Source: Desulfobacterales bacterium
GTDB lineage: Bacteria > Desulfobacterota > Desulfobulbia > Desulfobulbales > JAGXFP01
Assembly (NCBI GenBank): GCA_024637225.1
Contig: JAGXFP010000021.1
Coordinates: forward strand, 47,781 to 111,780
Direction: 5' to 3'
Length of the DNA: 64,000 bases
The translations under genes were made by a program, and so were the position numbers. The first letter of the stretch is position 1. Each line of letters opens with the position of its first letter. The notes beneath the pieces are model-generated. The model had not been told where the DNA came from, made no database searches, and saw only the letters and a program-made list of their open reading frames with translations. Below, piece after piece: positions 34,710-44,043 of this stretch.

Positions 34710-35846
34710 TTAATCGTCCAGGCCGGGGAATTTTTCCAGGCTGCTATCCTTGGTGTTTTCCAGGAGACGGCCGGGATCGTCGATGAAAACCTCGACCCTG
34801 CGGGTGGGATCATAACTGCACGCATTGTAGGATGAGATCAGATTCAGGTGCTCCCAGCGGACCATGTAGTATTGGATCATATCCGGTATTTTGCTGTAAA
34901 CCGTTACCTTGTCACCCAGGGGATCCCGGTAGCTCGAATTAAGCAAACGGGCGGGAGAGAGGGTCTGGTTCTTGTAAAAATTTTCGAGAAACATCAACTC
35001 CCCGGGCATTCTTGCCTCCACCCCGATCCGGCTGAACACCTTCACCACCGACTGAATAATTCTCCGCCCGAGTTTGGCCAGGGGATAGGGAAGATAGATC
35101 TCCTTGGGAATATGGAGGCCCAGATAACGCTTGATGGCCAGAATCACCCCGGCCAGCTCCACCGGTTCGGGATCGACGAAATTATAGACCCGGCCGCTGA
35201 ATTCGGCGCGGTGGTCGAGAATATAGTGCACAAAGGGGGGCAGTTTCTTGGCGTGGGTGTAGGAGTGATGGACTCCCTTCCGGGTCAGCATCACCAGCAT
35301 CGAGCGGTTCATGATCGAAAAGAACAGGCGCTGGAAGCCCTGGATCTTGTGGTCATGCTTGCCGTAAACCACCCCGAGGCGGATCGAGGTGTAATCGAGC
35401 CCCCCGGCCTGATGCATATGTTTCAGGGTCTGTTCGACCATGAGCTTCGATTTGGCATAATTTGACAGGTCGGCGGTCAGGGGCAGGACGTCATCCTCAT
35501 CGAGGTTTTCGCCGTTCGGCATAATCGCCGCCGAGCTGAAATGGATATAGGGTATGCCCAGAGTCACGGCGACCCGGGCCAGATTGGCGGCCCCCAGGTA
35601 GTTGACTTCGTAGGCAAGCTGGGCGTCGCTGTCGATGGAGGCGATGGCGGTGTTGATAATGAAATCGGCACGGTTACGCTTGAAATATCTTTTGATATCT
35701 TCCGGTTCCCGGAGGCTCAGTTTCTTGCTGTTCGGGGCGAGCACATCGATCTCTTCGCCGACCTGGGTTTTGAAGTAATGCATCAGGGCGCCGCCGATCA
35801 GGACGCCGAGTTTTCTTGCTTTGCGATCAGGGTTTTCGTAGGTCAT
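34710..35846 (-). CDS. Extended SDR / NAD-dependent epimerase-dehydratase family protein
   Basis: A 378-residue nucleotide-sugar-type short-chain dehydrogenase. FIINTAIASIDSDAQLAYEVN, then HFSSAAIMPNG with the catalytic Ser region, and the YAKSK motif (about residue 126) are in the expected order. The N-terminal Rossmann glycine motif is unusual: it reads VLIGGALMHYF and lacks a clear GxxGxxG, so cofactor binding may differ. The substrate is unknown; relatives act on NDP-sugars or lipids. It is transcribed ahead of nfo. Confidence 0.8.
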   Translation of the reverse strand: MTYENPDRKARKLGVLIGGALMHYFKTQVGEEIDVLAPNSKKLSLREPEDIKRYFKRNRADFIINTAIASIDSDAQLAYEVNYLGAANLARVAVTLGIPYIHFSSAAIMPNGENLDEDDVLPLTADLSNYAKSKLMVEQTLKHMHQAGGLDYTSIRLGVVYGKHDHKIQGFQRLFFSIMNRSMLVMLTRKGVHHSYTHAKKLPPFVHYILDHRAEFSGRVYNFVDPEPVELAGVILAIKRYLGLHIPKEIYLPYPLAKLGRRIIQSVVKVFSRIGVEARMPGELMFLENFYKNQTLSPARLLNSSYRDPLGDKVTVYSKIPDMIQYYMVRWEHLNLISSYNACSYDPTRRVEVFIDDPGRLLENTKDSSLEKFPGLDD

Positions 35847-36180
35847 AATATTATCATCGTCATCTTAATTAACGGATCCGGGGTCATATATATTTACACC
35901 ATAATAATTTCAGCCGCTTTACCGTTTTAAAAAAAACCAAACCGTGTAAATTACCTGAATCCGTGAGTGTTCGAGAACGGTGCAGATGTAAGGCGGCAAC
36001 GATGTTGATGATACTAATGATATATCAACGAGTTGCCAACGGGGCAGATGCGCCGTTATCAGGCGCCCCGCAGGGCGGCAGGGTGTACCCTGGCAATCCA
36101 GGGAAAAACGATTATGTAATATAATTACAGCTGATAAAGTAAAATTCAGCACGAAGTCGTCACTGATTCAGGAATTAATT
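35847..36180. other. Divergent intergenic region with one REP-like motif
   Basis: A 334-bp gap between divergent SDR and holA genes. It holds CGCCGTTATCAGGCGCCCC and CAGGGCGGCAGGG (about 36049-36083), matching in reverse the CCGCCCTGCGGGGCGC and GATAACGGCGCAT at 45170-45201. Promoters for both genes should lie here but none is clear. Confidence 0.5.
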
Positions 36181-37557
36181 ATGGCTACCTACAAGCGTCA
36201 ACAACTGCCGGATTTACTGGGGGCAATCGCCAAGGGGGACTCCACCCAGGTTTACCTGATCTTCGGCGAACGATATCTCTGCCGGCAGGCCAGCGAGCAG
36301 ATTCTGGAGGGGCTGCTGCCCGACGAGAAGCAGCGGGCCGGGGCTCTGGTCCTGATTGATGGTGACCGGGAGGAGCCGGGCAAGACCCTTAACCAGCTTC
36401 GCACCTACAGCATGTTCGGGGGACGGCGGGTGATCCGGGTCATGGATTCCCGGCTGCTCCATTCCAAGGTGGTTGCCAAAACCCTCTGGGAAAAGGCGGT
36501 CAAGCATTATCGGGATAACGATCCGGCGGCGGCCGGCCGCTATCTCGGCCAGGTCCTTGAGATCGGCGGGATGACCCCGGCCGACCTCGAAGAGCTGCCG
36601 GCCGCCGCCTGGAAGAACAAGCTGGGTTTTCCGCGCCCCCAGGAGAACTTGAGCTGGGCCGCCGAGGTTCTGGAGAAAAATGGGGCCGGCGAGGAGACCA
36701 CCGCGGCCCGGGGCGGCGGGGACATCATCGAGCTTTACGCCCGCGCTTTCGACGAAGGGTTGCCGAGCGGCAACATCCTCGTTTTGGTGGCCGACGCCGC
36801 CGACAAGCGCAAGAAGTTCTACAAGTATATCGCCGAGCACGGCTCGATAGTCGATCTGTCGGTCGACAGCGGCACCAATAAGGCGGCCGCCGAGTCCCGG
36901 AAAGAGGTGCTCACCGAGATCGTGCGCCGGACCCTGGCCGAATTCAATAAAAAAATTGAGCCCCGGGTCCTGGAGACTTTCCTGGAAAGGGTCGGCTTCC
37001 ATCCGGTCGCCGCCGCCCTGGAGAGCGAAAAGCTGGCGCTCTATGTCGAGGAGCGAGAACGGATAACGGTCGAAGATCTCAACCAGGTGATCGGCCGGAC
37101 CAGGGAGGAAGCGGTTTATGAGCTCTCCGAGGCCTTTTCGGACCGCGATCTCCAGAAAACTCTCGCGATCAGCGGCCGCCTTCTCGAAAGTGGTCTTCAT
37201 CCCCTGGTTATCGTCGCCGCCCTGCGCAATCATCTCAAGAAGATGTTGATCGTCTGTTCGCTGCGCGATCTCGACAATCCCTCTTATGCGCCGGGCCTGT
37301 CCTTTCCGGCCTTCAAGGGCGGTTATCTGGATCGGCTCAAACAGGCACAGTCCGAATGGCCCAAGGATCTGCCGGGCCACCCCTACGCCCTCTATATGAT
37401 GTTTCGCAAGGTGGAAAAATTCCGGACATCCTCTCTGGTCAAGGCCTTGTCCGAACTGCTTGAGGCCGAGTATCGCTTGAAAGGCTCCGGCCTGCCCGAA
37501 AAAACCGTGCTGGAGAATATGTTTTTCAGATTGCTGGTTCAGGGCCGGACCGGCTGA
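36181..37557 (+). CDS. holA: DNA polymerase III delta subunit
   Basis: A 458-residue clamp-loader subunit that opens the beta clamp. The AAA-like fold starts VYLIFGERYLCRQ, continues LNQLRTYSMFGGRRVIRVMD, has VLVADAADKRKKFYKY, and ends with a helical collar (HPLVIVAALRNHLKKM). The usual length is about 340; the extra 100 or so residues lie mainly between 105 and 180 (KTLWEKAVKHYRDN onward), a family-specific insertion also seen in other delta-group bacteria. An AGGA ribosome binding site lies 6 nt before the ATG. Confidence 0.9.
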   Translation: MATYKRQQLPDLLGAIAKGDSTQVYLIFGERYLCRQASEQILEGLLPDEKQRAGALVLIDGDREEPGKTLNQLRTYSMFGGRRVIRVMDSRLLHSKVVAKTLWEKAVKHYRDNDPAAAGRYLGQVLEIGGMTPADLEELPAAAWKNKLGFPRPQENLSWAAEVLEKNGAGEETTAARGGGDIIELYARAFDEGLPSGNILVLVADAADKRKKFYKYIAEHGSIVDLSVDSGTNKAAAESRKEVLTEIVRRTLAEFNKKIEPRVLETFLERVGFHPVAAALESEKLALYVEERERITVEDLNQVIGRTREEAVYELSEAFSDRDLQKTLAISGRLLESGLHPLVIVAALRNHLKKMLIVCSLRDLDNPSYAPGLSFPAFKGGYLDRLKQAQSEWPKDLPGHPYALYMMFRKVEKFRTSSLVKALSELLEAEYRLKGSGLPEKTVLENMFFRLLVQGRTG

Positions 37558-37722
37558 CCGTTCGCGCTTTCAATATTGACAAACCGTGAATTGATGGAAA
37601 TATTCAGAAAGTGGTGGCTTGACCGGCACTGATTCAGACCAACCCGTAAACGCGCAACCAGCTGAAAACCGCCGGAATTTTTTAATTTACCGGAAAATAT
37701 CCAACAGTCGGGCAAATGGAAA

Positions 37723-38043
37723 ATGGGCAACCGCCGCAACGAAAATGAAAATGAAGATCTGGTCATCACCGACAGCCGCCAGAAGACCGAGGAACCGCCG
37801 ATGTACAAAGTGCTGCTCCTCAATGACGATTATACCACCATGGATTTTGTCATCATGATCCTGGAGGTTGTTTTTCACAAGGACAGTCAGGCGGCGACCA
37901 GAATCATGTTGCAGGTCCATCGGCACGGCAGGGGGACCGCGGGGGTTTTCACCAGGGACGTGGCCGAAACCAAGGTGGCCATTGTCCACGACCTGGCCCA
38001 CAAAAACGAACACCCCCTCAAGTGCTCCATTGAAGAAGCTTGA
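37723..38043 (+). CDS. clpS: ATP-dependent Clp protease adaptor ClpS
   Basis: A 106-residue N-end-rule adaptor. The core is YKVLLLNDDYTTMDFVI with the substrate-pocket Asn-Asp-Asp, then HRHGRGTAGVFTRDVAETK, as in all ClpS proteins. It has a flexible, charged N-terminal tail of about 25 residues (EDLVITDSRQKTEEPP) that would enter ClpA. It is followed by clpA after 252 bp, with a family A repeat in between; the repeat even supplies the last bases of the stop codon. Confidence 0.95.
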   Translation: MGNRRNENENEDLVITDSRQKTEEPPMYKVLLLNDDYTTMDFVIMILEVVFHKDSQAATRIMLQVHRHGRGTAGVFTRDVAETKVAIVHDLAHKNEHPLKCSIEEA

Positions 38044-38121
38044 TGGCGTCGCAAAAACTCCGATCTACTGCGTCGTAGCGTATTTTTGCTTAGCCACCCG
38101 TGATTTTTTGCGAGTTTGTCA
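38042..38121 (-). repeat. Family A interspersed repeat, minimal copy 8
   Basis: The shortest complete copy (80 bp). On the minus strand: TGACAAACTCGCAAAAAATC, GGTGGCTAAGCAAAAATACG, CTACGACGCAGTAGATCGG, AGTTTTTGCGACGCCATC. It shows the minimal module set. It overlaps the clpS stop (TGATGGCG) and lies in the clpS-clpA gap. Confidence 0.88.
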
Positions 38122-38227
38122 AGTTGAATTGAAGAAGCTGAGAAGAAGCGTGAATAGAAGAGCCTGAACCCAAATAGACGCGGCTGCCTTAACTGTTGAC
38201 CCAGGTTTACCAGTACCCGCTTTATTC

Positions 38228-38259
38228 CGGGGCGCTTACCCACTGGGTGGGCTGCCCCG
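38228..38259 (+). promoter_or_regulatory. Leader hairpin before clpA
   Basis: CGGGGC pairs with GCCCCG, and inside this CCCAC pairs with GTGGG. The stem-loop ends 36 nt before the clpA ATG. No T-run follows, so it is a leader structure rather than a terminator. Confidence 0.4.
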
Positions 38260-38295
38260 CGAGCATTAACAATAAACTAATTCGGAATATGAAAG

Positions 38296-40518
38296 ATGAT
38301 TAACCATGAACTTGAAATGGCGCTGTTCAGGGCCATCCGTGAAGCCAAGAAAAGAAAGCACGAACACGTGACCGTGGAACATATCCTCTATGCCCTGCTG
38401 CATGAGGATCTGGCCCTCGGCATTATTACCGACTGCGGCGCCAATCCCGACAGCCTCAAGGAAAAGCTCGAGAAGTTCTTTGTGACCAATATGGGCTCGA
38501 TCAAGGAGGAGCTGGCCGAAGACCCGGTTCAGAGCATCGGGTTTAACCGGGTCCTGCAGAGGGCGATTTCCCATGTCCAGAGCTGCGGCAAGAAAGAGGT
38601 AGACTCCTCCGATGTCCTGGTCGCGATATTCGCCGAGCCGGAGTCCTATGCCGTCTACTTCCTTAAATCCGAAGGGCTGCAGCGCTTGACCGTGGTGGAG
38701 CATATCTCCAATGAGTACCCGGCCCCCGGTCTCGGCAATATCGAGATCGACGATGATCGGGAGCAGGAAGAGGGGCCGATGTCCGACTTTGATAAATTCA
38801 CGGTCAACTTTGCCGAACGGGCCGCCAAGGGCTTGATCGATCCGCTGATCGGCCGCTCAGCGGAACTGGAAAGGATCATGCAGATTCTCTGCCGGCGCCG
38901 CAAAAACAATCCGCTCCTGGTCGGTGAGCCGGGGGTGGGCAAGACCGCCATTGCCGAAGGGCTCGCTCTGCAGATCCACGAAAAGATGGTTCCGGAGATG
39001 CTGGCCGATGTAGAAATCCGCCTGCTCGATCTCGGCGGCCTGATGGCCGGGACCAAATATCGGGGCGACTTCGAGAAAAGAATGAAGGCGGTGATCGAAG
39101 GCGTCGAGGAAAAGCCGAATATAATTCTCTTTATCGACGAGATTCACATTATCGTCGGAGCCGGCGCCACCAGCGGCAGCAGCATGGACGCCTCCAACCT
39201 GCTTAAACCGGCCCTCCAGGCCGGCACCCTGCGCTGCATCGGCTCGACAACCTACGAGGAGTTCAAGAATCATATCGAGAAGGACCGGGCCCTGGTCCGC
39301 CGCTTCCAAAAAATAGACATTGCCGAACCTTCCGAACAGGAAACCTACGCTATTCTGAAAGGGCTAAAATCGCGCTACGAGAAGCATCACGGCGTGCACT
39401 ATTCGGTTCCGGCCCTGAAGGCCGCCTCCGAATTGGCGTCCCGGTACATAACCGACCGCTTTCTTCCGGACAAGGCTATCGACGTCATGGACGAGGTCGG
39501 CGCCGCCTTCCGGCTGGCCAAAAAAAATCGGAAGAGCCCGGTGATCACCGTGCGGGATGTGGAAGGGGTGGTCTCCAGGATGACCCGCTCGCCGGCCCGG
39601 CGGGTCCGGGGTTCCGATGTCGAACAGTTGCGCAATCTCGACAAGTCGCTCAAGGCCGTGATCTACGGACAGGACCAGGCGATCGGCGCCCTGGTTACCG
39701 CGGTGAAGAGATCCCGGGCCGGCCTCAAACAAGACGACAAACCCACCGGCTCGTTTCTGTTCGCCGGCCCCACCGGGGTGGGCAAGACCGAGGTCGCCCG
39801 CCAGCTCTCCAACGTGCTCGGCATCCACTTCGAGCGCTTTGACATGAGCGAGTATATGGAAAAACACGCGGTGGCGCGCCTGATCGGCGCCCCTCCCGGC
39901 TATGTCGGTTTCGACCAGGGCGGCCTGCTGACCGAGGCGGTGCGTAAGCATCCCTACAGCGTTCTACTCCTCGACGAAATCGAAAAGGCTCACCCGGACA
40001 TCTTCTCCATTCTCCTGCAGATCATGGACCACTCTACCCTCACCGACAATACCGGCCGCAAGGCCGATTTCCGCAACGTGATCCTGGCCATGACCACCAA
40101 CGTCGGGGCCCGGGAGATGAGCGAGCGGGGCATCGGTTTCACCGCCGATAACCGCGGCAAGGAACAGAAGGCGATCAAGGGCATGTTCTCCCCGGAATTC
40201 CGGAACCGTCTGGACGCGACCATCACCTTTAACTCTCTCGACCAGAAGGTAATGGTCATGGTGGTCGACAAGATGATCAATGAACTGCAGGAACAGCTGG
40301 TCGAAAAAAAGGTGCGAATCGAACTGAGTCCGGTCGCCCGGGAATGGCTGGCTACCAAGGGATTTGATCCGGCTTACGGGGCAAGACCCCTGCGGCGCCT
40401 GATCATGCAGGAAATCGGCGACAAACTGGCCGAGGAGATCCTGTTCGGCGATCTGGTCAAAGGCGGCCTGGTCCGAATCGGGGTGCGCGGCAAAAAATTA
40501 CTATTCAATTATTCCTGA
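38296..40518 (+). CDS. clpA: ATP-dependent Clp protease ATP-binding subunit ClpA
   Basis: A 740-residue Hsp100 unfoldase with an N-terminal ClpS-binding double repeat (about 1-140, ELEMALFRAIREAKKRKHE), then two AAA+ domains: GEPGVGKT (about 210) with VGAGATSGSSMDASNLLKP, and GPTGVGKT (about 491) with DEIEKAHPDI. The ClpP-docking loop is IGF at about 612, so it should partner ClpP. ClpP itself is not in the window. It works with ClpS in N-end-rule degradation. Confidence 0.97.
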   Translation: MINHELEMALFRAIREAKKRKHEHVTVEHILYALLHEDLALGIITDCGANPDSLKEKLEKFFVTNMGSIKEELAEDPVQSIGFNRVLQRAISHVQSCGKKEVDSSDVLVAIFAEPESYAVYFLKSEGLQRLTVVEHISNEYPAPGLGNIEIDDDREQEEGPMSDFDKFTVNFAERAAKGLIDPLIGRSAELERIMQILCRRRKNNPLLVGEPGVGKTAIAEGLALQIHEKMVPEMLADVEIRLLDLGGLMAGTKYRGDFEKRMKAVIEGVEEKPNIILFIDEIHIIVGAGATSGSSMDASNLLKPALQAGTLRCIGSTTYEEFKNHIEKDRALVRRFQKIDIAEPSEQETYAILKGLKSRYEKHHGVHYSVPALKAASELASRYITDRFLPDKAIDVMDEVGAAFRLAKKNRKSPVITVRDVEGVVSRMTRSPARRVRGSDVEQLRNLDKSLKAVIYGQDQAIGALVTAVKRSRAGLKQDDKPTGSFLFAGPTGVGKTEVARQLSNVLGIHFERFDMSEYMEKHAVARLIGAPPGYVGFDQGGLLTEAVRKHPYSVLLLDEIEKAHPDIFSILLQIMDHSTLTDNTGRKADFRNVILAMTTNVGAREMSERGIGFTADNRGKEQKAIKGMFSPEFRNRLDATITFNSLDQKVMVMVVDKMINELQEQLVEKKVRIELSPVAREWLATKGFDPAYGARPLRRLIMQEIGDKLAEEILFGDLVKGGLVRIGVRGKKLLFNYS

Positions 40519-40574
40519 ATTGATTAAAAGTATGATTTTGTTTTGTCGATGCGCCATCTTCGAGGAGAATGTTA

Positions 40575-41024
40575 ATGAATGTAAGGCTGAGTAAATGTAT
40601 CCCCCTGCTGATCCTGTTCGGGCTGGTTCTGATCTTGCCGGGCTGTAGCCGGGACAAAAAGGGAGAGGGTACAGGAAAAAGCGAAACCGGCAGTGCTGAA
40701 CAACATCTCGCCGATCCCGAGGTGATCTCCATAACGGGTGAGGTCCTCGAAGTTGTCGACTCCGGCAGTTTTGTCTTCCTCCTGCTTGACCGGGGCGACG
40801 AGCGGATCTGGGCGACGGTTCCCTCCGTCAAGATCGAAGTCGGCGAGAAGGTCACCCTGTTGGACGCCAACGTTTTCAGCAAATTTCACAGCAAGGAACT
40901 GGATCGGACCTTTGAGGAACTTATCTTTTCCACCGGTATCGAGGGCAAAACCGGGGTCAGCAGCGCTGGTTTCGGGCGCGGCATGGCAGGGGATAAAGCG
41001 AACCAGCTAACCGGCCGGCGCTAG
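40575..41024 (+). CDS. Lipoprotein with OB-fold domain (NrfJ-like)
   Basis: A 149-residue lipoprotein. The signal ends in the lipobox LPGC (about residue 24), so it would be anchored through that Cys. The rest, ITGEVLEVVDSGSFVFLLL, DERIWATVPSVKIEVGEKV and KFHSKELDRTFEELIFSTG, matches the small OB-fold proteins annotated as NrfJ-like or DNA-binding-like in delta-group bacteria, which are exported and of unknown role. The ATG at 40575 is chosen since GGAG lies 7 nt upstream; a closer ATG at 40569 is too near. It stands alone after clpA. Confidence 0.75.
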   Translation: MNVRLSKCIPLLILFGLVLILPGCSRDKKGEGTGKSETGSAEQHLADPEVISITGEVLEVVDSGSFVFLLLDRGDERIWATVPSVKIEVGEKVTLLDANVFSKFHSKELDRTFEELIFSTGIEGKTGVSSAGFGRGMAGDKANQLTGRR

Positions 41025-41087
41025 GCTGGAGGCTTACTTATAAAGCCCATCCGTTCCGAGTCGCCCTCCGCGGCCTGTCCGATATCC

Positions 41088-41238
41088 GATGGGGTTGCAA
41101 AAGGGGGAGGCAATCCGATCTTTCCTGCGTCGCGGCATATTTTTGCTTAGCCATCCCGTTTTTGTACCCATAGGGCATAAGTTTCGTATGAGCAGACAAG
41201 CTGCTCAACTCAGCTTTAACTTTTTGCGAGTTTGTCAT
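41088..41238 (-). repeat. Family A interspersed repeat, copy 9
   Basis: On the minus strand the left half is nearly identical to copy 3: ATGACAAACTCGCAAAAAGT, TAAAGCTGAGTTGAGCAGCT, TGTCTGCTCATACGAAACTT, GGGATGGCTAAGCAAAAATA. The right end (GCAACCCCATC) is decayed. The remaining gap up to panE (41239-41388) shows nothing else recognisable. Confidence 0.85.
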
Positions 41239-41388
41239 ATCCGACTCATCCGGTATAAATAATGCTTGGAATAGCAACTATTATGTCTGGGCTTATTGTC
41301 TCCCCCCGTAAAAAACGCCATTCCGGAGAGCCGCATCCCGGTGAATTCAAGGTTCGTGAGTCCAGCCATTATCCCGACGGCCCCTAAG

Positions 41389-42330
41389 ATGAAAATCGCT
41401 GTTATCGGCCCCGGCGCCATGGGCTGTCTGTTGGCCGCTTCCCTTACCGACCACCACGAAGTCTGGTTATTGGACCATAATCCCGAGCGGACCGCCCTGC
41501 TGAACCGTCAGGGCCTGCTCCTCGAGAATGACCGGGGCCGGAGCAAACCCCGTTTTGTCAAGGTTGTCACCGATCCCCGCCTGGCCGCGCCGGTAAAGCT
41601 GGCCTTCCTCTGTGTCAAATCGGGGCGGGTCCGGGAGGCCCTGCGCACTGCTCGCTTGCTTTGCGATCGCGACTCCCTGCTGGTCGCCCTCCAGAACGGC
41701 ATCGGCCATCTCTCTCACTTGGCCGAACTGCCCGGTGATATTGCCTGGGCAGTGGGGGTGACTTCCCAGGGGGCAACCCTGGCCGCTCCCGGCCATGTTC
41801 TGCACCAGGGGCAGGGCATAACCCGGATCGGCCTGACCCCAGAATTATCCGCCTCGGCGGACCAAACCGGGGAAATGCTGATCCTTGCCGCCCGGACCCT
41901 GACCAGGGCAGGTATCGCCACCGAACCGGTCACCGATATCCTTAACCACGTCTGGGCCAAGCTCCTGGTTAATGTCGGCATCAACGCCTTGACCGTGATC
42001 CACGACTGTCCGAACGGCGCCCTCCTTGAAATTCCCGAGGCCCGCGCGGTCATGGCGGCGGCGATTGGGGAGGGGTGTGAGGTTGCCGGGGAAAGCGGCA
42101 TTGTCCTCCCCGGCGATCCGCTCAAGGCAGCCACCGAAGTCTGCCGGGCCACGGCGGCCAATATCTCCTCGATGCTTCAGGATGTCAGGGCACGGCGGGC
42201 GACCGAAATTGACGCTATTAACGGCGCCCTGGTCCTAAAAGCGGCCGAAGTCGATGTCCCGGTCCCGGTTAACCGGGAGCTGACCCGCAAGATCAAGGAA
42301 ATAGAGCGCGCCTATCTGGATTTCCCTTGA
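41389..42330 (+). CDS. panE: 2-dehydropantoate 2-reductase
   Basis: A 313-residue NADPH-dependent reductase making pantoate for CoA. IAVIGPGAMGCLLAASL is the nucleotide-binding loop, FLCVKSGRVREAL the second strand, HVWAKLLVNVGINALT has the catalytic Lys, and RATEIDAINGALV the Glu/Asn pair. Length is normal. The start at 41389 is placed where the Rossmann fold begins; the frame is open 31 codons further upstream but that part has no similarity. The ribosome binding site is weak. Confidence 0.92.
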   Translation: MKIAVIGPGAMGCLLAASLTDHHEVWLLDHNPERTALLNRQGLLLENDRGRSKPRFVKVVTDPRLAAPVKLAFLCVKSGRVREALRTARLLCDRDSLLVALQNGIGHLSHLAELPGDIAWAVGVTSQGATLAAPGHVLHQGQGITRIGLTPELSASADQTGEMLILAARTLTRAGIATEPVTDILNHVWAKLLVNVGINALTVIHDCPNGALLEIPEARAVMAAAIGEGCEVAGESGIVLPGDPLKAATEVCRATAANISSMLQDVRARRATEIDAINGALVLKAAEVDVPVPVNRELTRKIKEIERAYLDFP

Positions 42331-42435
42331 CAGGAATCCCGGAATCAGTGAAGAAATTATTTTTCTTGAGTTAATCGCTGCGGCGGGTCTAGCCGTTTCG
42401 AATTTCATTATCCCATTGTATAGAGGAAAAAATTA

Positions 42436-43602
42436 ATGAGCTCTCATTTTTTTACTTCGGAGTCTGTTTCGGAAGGTCATCCTGACAAAGTGGCGGACCA
42501 GATTTCCGATGCGATTCTTGACGCTATTCTGGCCCAGGACAAATCCTCCCGGGTCGCCTGCGAGACCATGGTTACTACCGGCATGGTCATGATTGCCGGG
42601 GAAATCACCACCGAGGCCTGGGTGGATCTGCCCAAGGTGGTTCGGCAGACCATCAAGGAGATCGGTTACAACTCTTCCGAGATGGGCTTCGACTGGCAGT
42701 CCTGCGCGGTGTTGACCTCTATCGATAAACAGTCAGCCGATATCGCCGTCGGGGTCAACGAGGGGACCGGGATCGATCTGGACCAGGGTGCGGGCGACCA
42801 GGGTCTGATGTTCGGTTATGCCTGTGACGAGACCAGGGTGTTGATGCCGATGCCGATCACCTATGCCCATCGGCTGGTCAAGAAACAGGCCGAGGTTCGG
42901 AAAAACGGCAAGCTGCCCTGGCTGCGGCCGGATGCCAAGAGCCAGGTGACCATCGAATATGTTGACGGCCAGCCCCAGAGGGTCGAGGCGGTGGTGATTT
43001 CCACCCAGCATTCCCCCGATGTCAGTTACGATGATCTCAAGGAAGGGGTCATGGAGGAGATCGTCAAGGCCGTCCTGCCCGAAAAGATGATTGACGCCCG
43101 TACCAAATATTTCATCAATCCCACCGGCCGTTTCGTGATCGGCGGGCCGGTTGGCGACTGCGGGGTAACCGGCCGCAAGATCATCGTCGACACCTATGGC
43201 GGCATGGGCTCCCACGGCGGCGGCGCCTTCTCCGGCAAGGATCCGTCCAAGGTTGACCGCTCCTCCTCCTATATGGGACGCTACGTCGCCAAGAACCTGG
43301 TGGCGGCCGGCATCGCCTCCGAGCTCGAAGTGCAGATCGCTTATGCCATCGGGATTTCCCAGCCGGTTTCGATTAACGTCAACTCGTTCGGTACCGGCAA
43401 ACTGAGCGATAAGAGGATAATCGAACTGATCAATGAATATTTCGACCTGCGCCCCAAGGCGATAATTGAGGAGCTGGATCTGCTGCGGCCGATTTATCAG
43501 AAAACCGCGGCTTACGGCCATTTCGGACGCAACGATCCCGATTTCACCTGGGAGGCCACCCCCAAAGCCGAGGCCCTGAGAGATGCGGCCGGGATCAAAT
43601 AA
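42436..43602 (+). CDS. metK: S-adenosylmethionine synthetase
   Basis: A 388-residue enzyme joining ATP and methionine. [18 protein letters not shown] (ATP binding) opens the protein; [15 protein letters not shown], the [22 protein letters not shown] loop in the centre and AYGHFGR at the end are all intact. It is a single gene: panE stops 105 bp upstream and a strong terminator follows. I looked for a SAM riboswitch in the 105-bp leader and saw none. AGAGG lies about 10 nt before the ATG. Confidence 0.97.
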   Translation: MSSHFFTSESVSEGHPDKVADQISDAILDAILAQDKSSRVACETMVTTGMVMIAGEITTEAWVDLPKVVRQTIKEIGYNSSEMGFDWQSCAVLTSIDKQSADIAVGVNEGTGIDLDQGAGDQGLMFGYACDETRVLMPMPITYAHRLVKKQAEVRKNGKLPWLRPDAKSQVTIEYVDGQPQRVEAVVISTQHSPDVSYDDLKEGVMEEIVKAVLPEKMIDARTKYFINPTGRFVIGGPVGDCGVTGRKIIVDTYGGMGSHGGGAFSGKDPSKVDRSSSYMGRYVAKNLVAAGIASELEVQIAYAIGISQPVSINVNSFGTGKLSDKRIIELINEYFDLRPKAIIEELDLLRPIYQKTAAYGHFGRNDPDFTWEATPKAEALRDAAGIK

Positions 43603-43632
43603 CCAGCCTTGGGAATTTTTTACTCGTAGAAG

Positions 43633-43660
43633 AAGAGGCCCTTGCGGCCTCTTTTTTTTT
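43633..43660 (+). terminator. Intrinsic terminator of metK
   Basis: AAGAGGCC pairs with GGCCTCTT around CTTGC, followed by an uninterrupted run of T. This is the clearest rho-independent terminator of the window. Confidence 0.95.
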
Positions 43661-43722
43661 CCGCCTCCGCGGGTTACCGGCATGGAAATTCATATGATTT
43701 TTTCGCGGAGCCCGTTACAATT

Positions 43723-43835
43723 GATGAGATCGCAAGGCTCAGGGTGAGCGAATTAACTCTTTGATCTAACGCTCGTGCCGAGCTTGTCGAAGTGCGCTCC
43801 ACTAATCTTTGGCGACTTTTTGCGAGTTTATCACA
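43723..43835 (-). repeat. Family A-type repeat ends enclosing a GAGCTTGTCGAAG palindrome
   Basis: The ends are GATGAGATCGCAAGGCTC and GACTTTTTGCGAGTTTATC. Between them are GCTCAGGGTGAGCG and GCCGAGCTTGTCGAAGTGCG, a motif related to TTCGACAGAACTCAGGATGA at 32031-32060. The copy is diverged. Confidence 0.65.
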
Positions 43836-43851
43836 ATCGAAGTTTTTCTCC

Positions 43852-43975
43852 AAAAGTCGAGATCGCCATAATGCCATTTCGACCAACCGGAGAAAGCTTA
43901 ATAGTTCCAATGGGTGTAAAGAAAAAGATTTCTCACCTGCCTTCGAAATGACAATTTTTTCCGACTTCCTGCGGC
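43852..43975 (-). repeat. Family E interspersed repeat, copy 2 (inverted)
   Basis: On the minus strand: GGAAGTCGG, TTGTCATTTCGAAGGCAGGT, GAGAAATCTTTTTC, CCCATTGGAACTATTAAGC, GGTCGAAATGGCATTATGGC, GATCTCGACTTTTGG. The order matches copy 1 at 32100-32236 along the full length. Confidence 0.8.
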
Positions 43976-44043
43976 CCCGGCGCAAGTCCACGCCGGTTTC
44001 CGTTGTTCGTCAACTTGACGGGCTACCAGCAAAGGAGCAGATT

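Noticed and set aside
42331..42435. SAM riboswitch upstream of metK
   Set aside because: The 105-bp leader lacks the paired helices and conserved cores of SAM-I, SAM-II and related aptamers.
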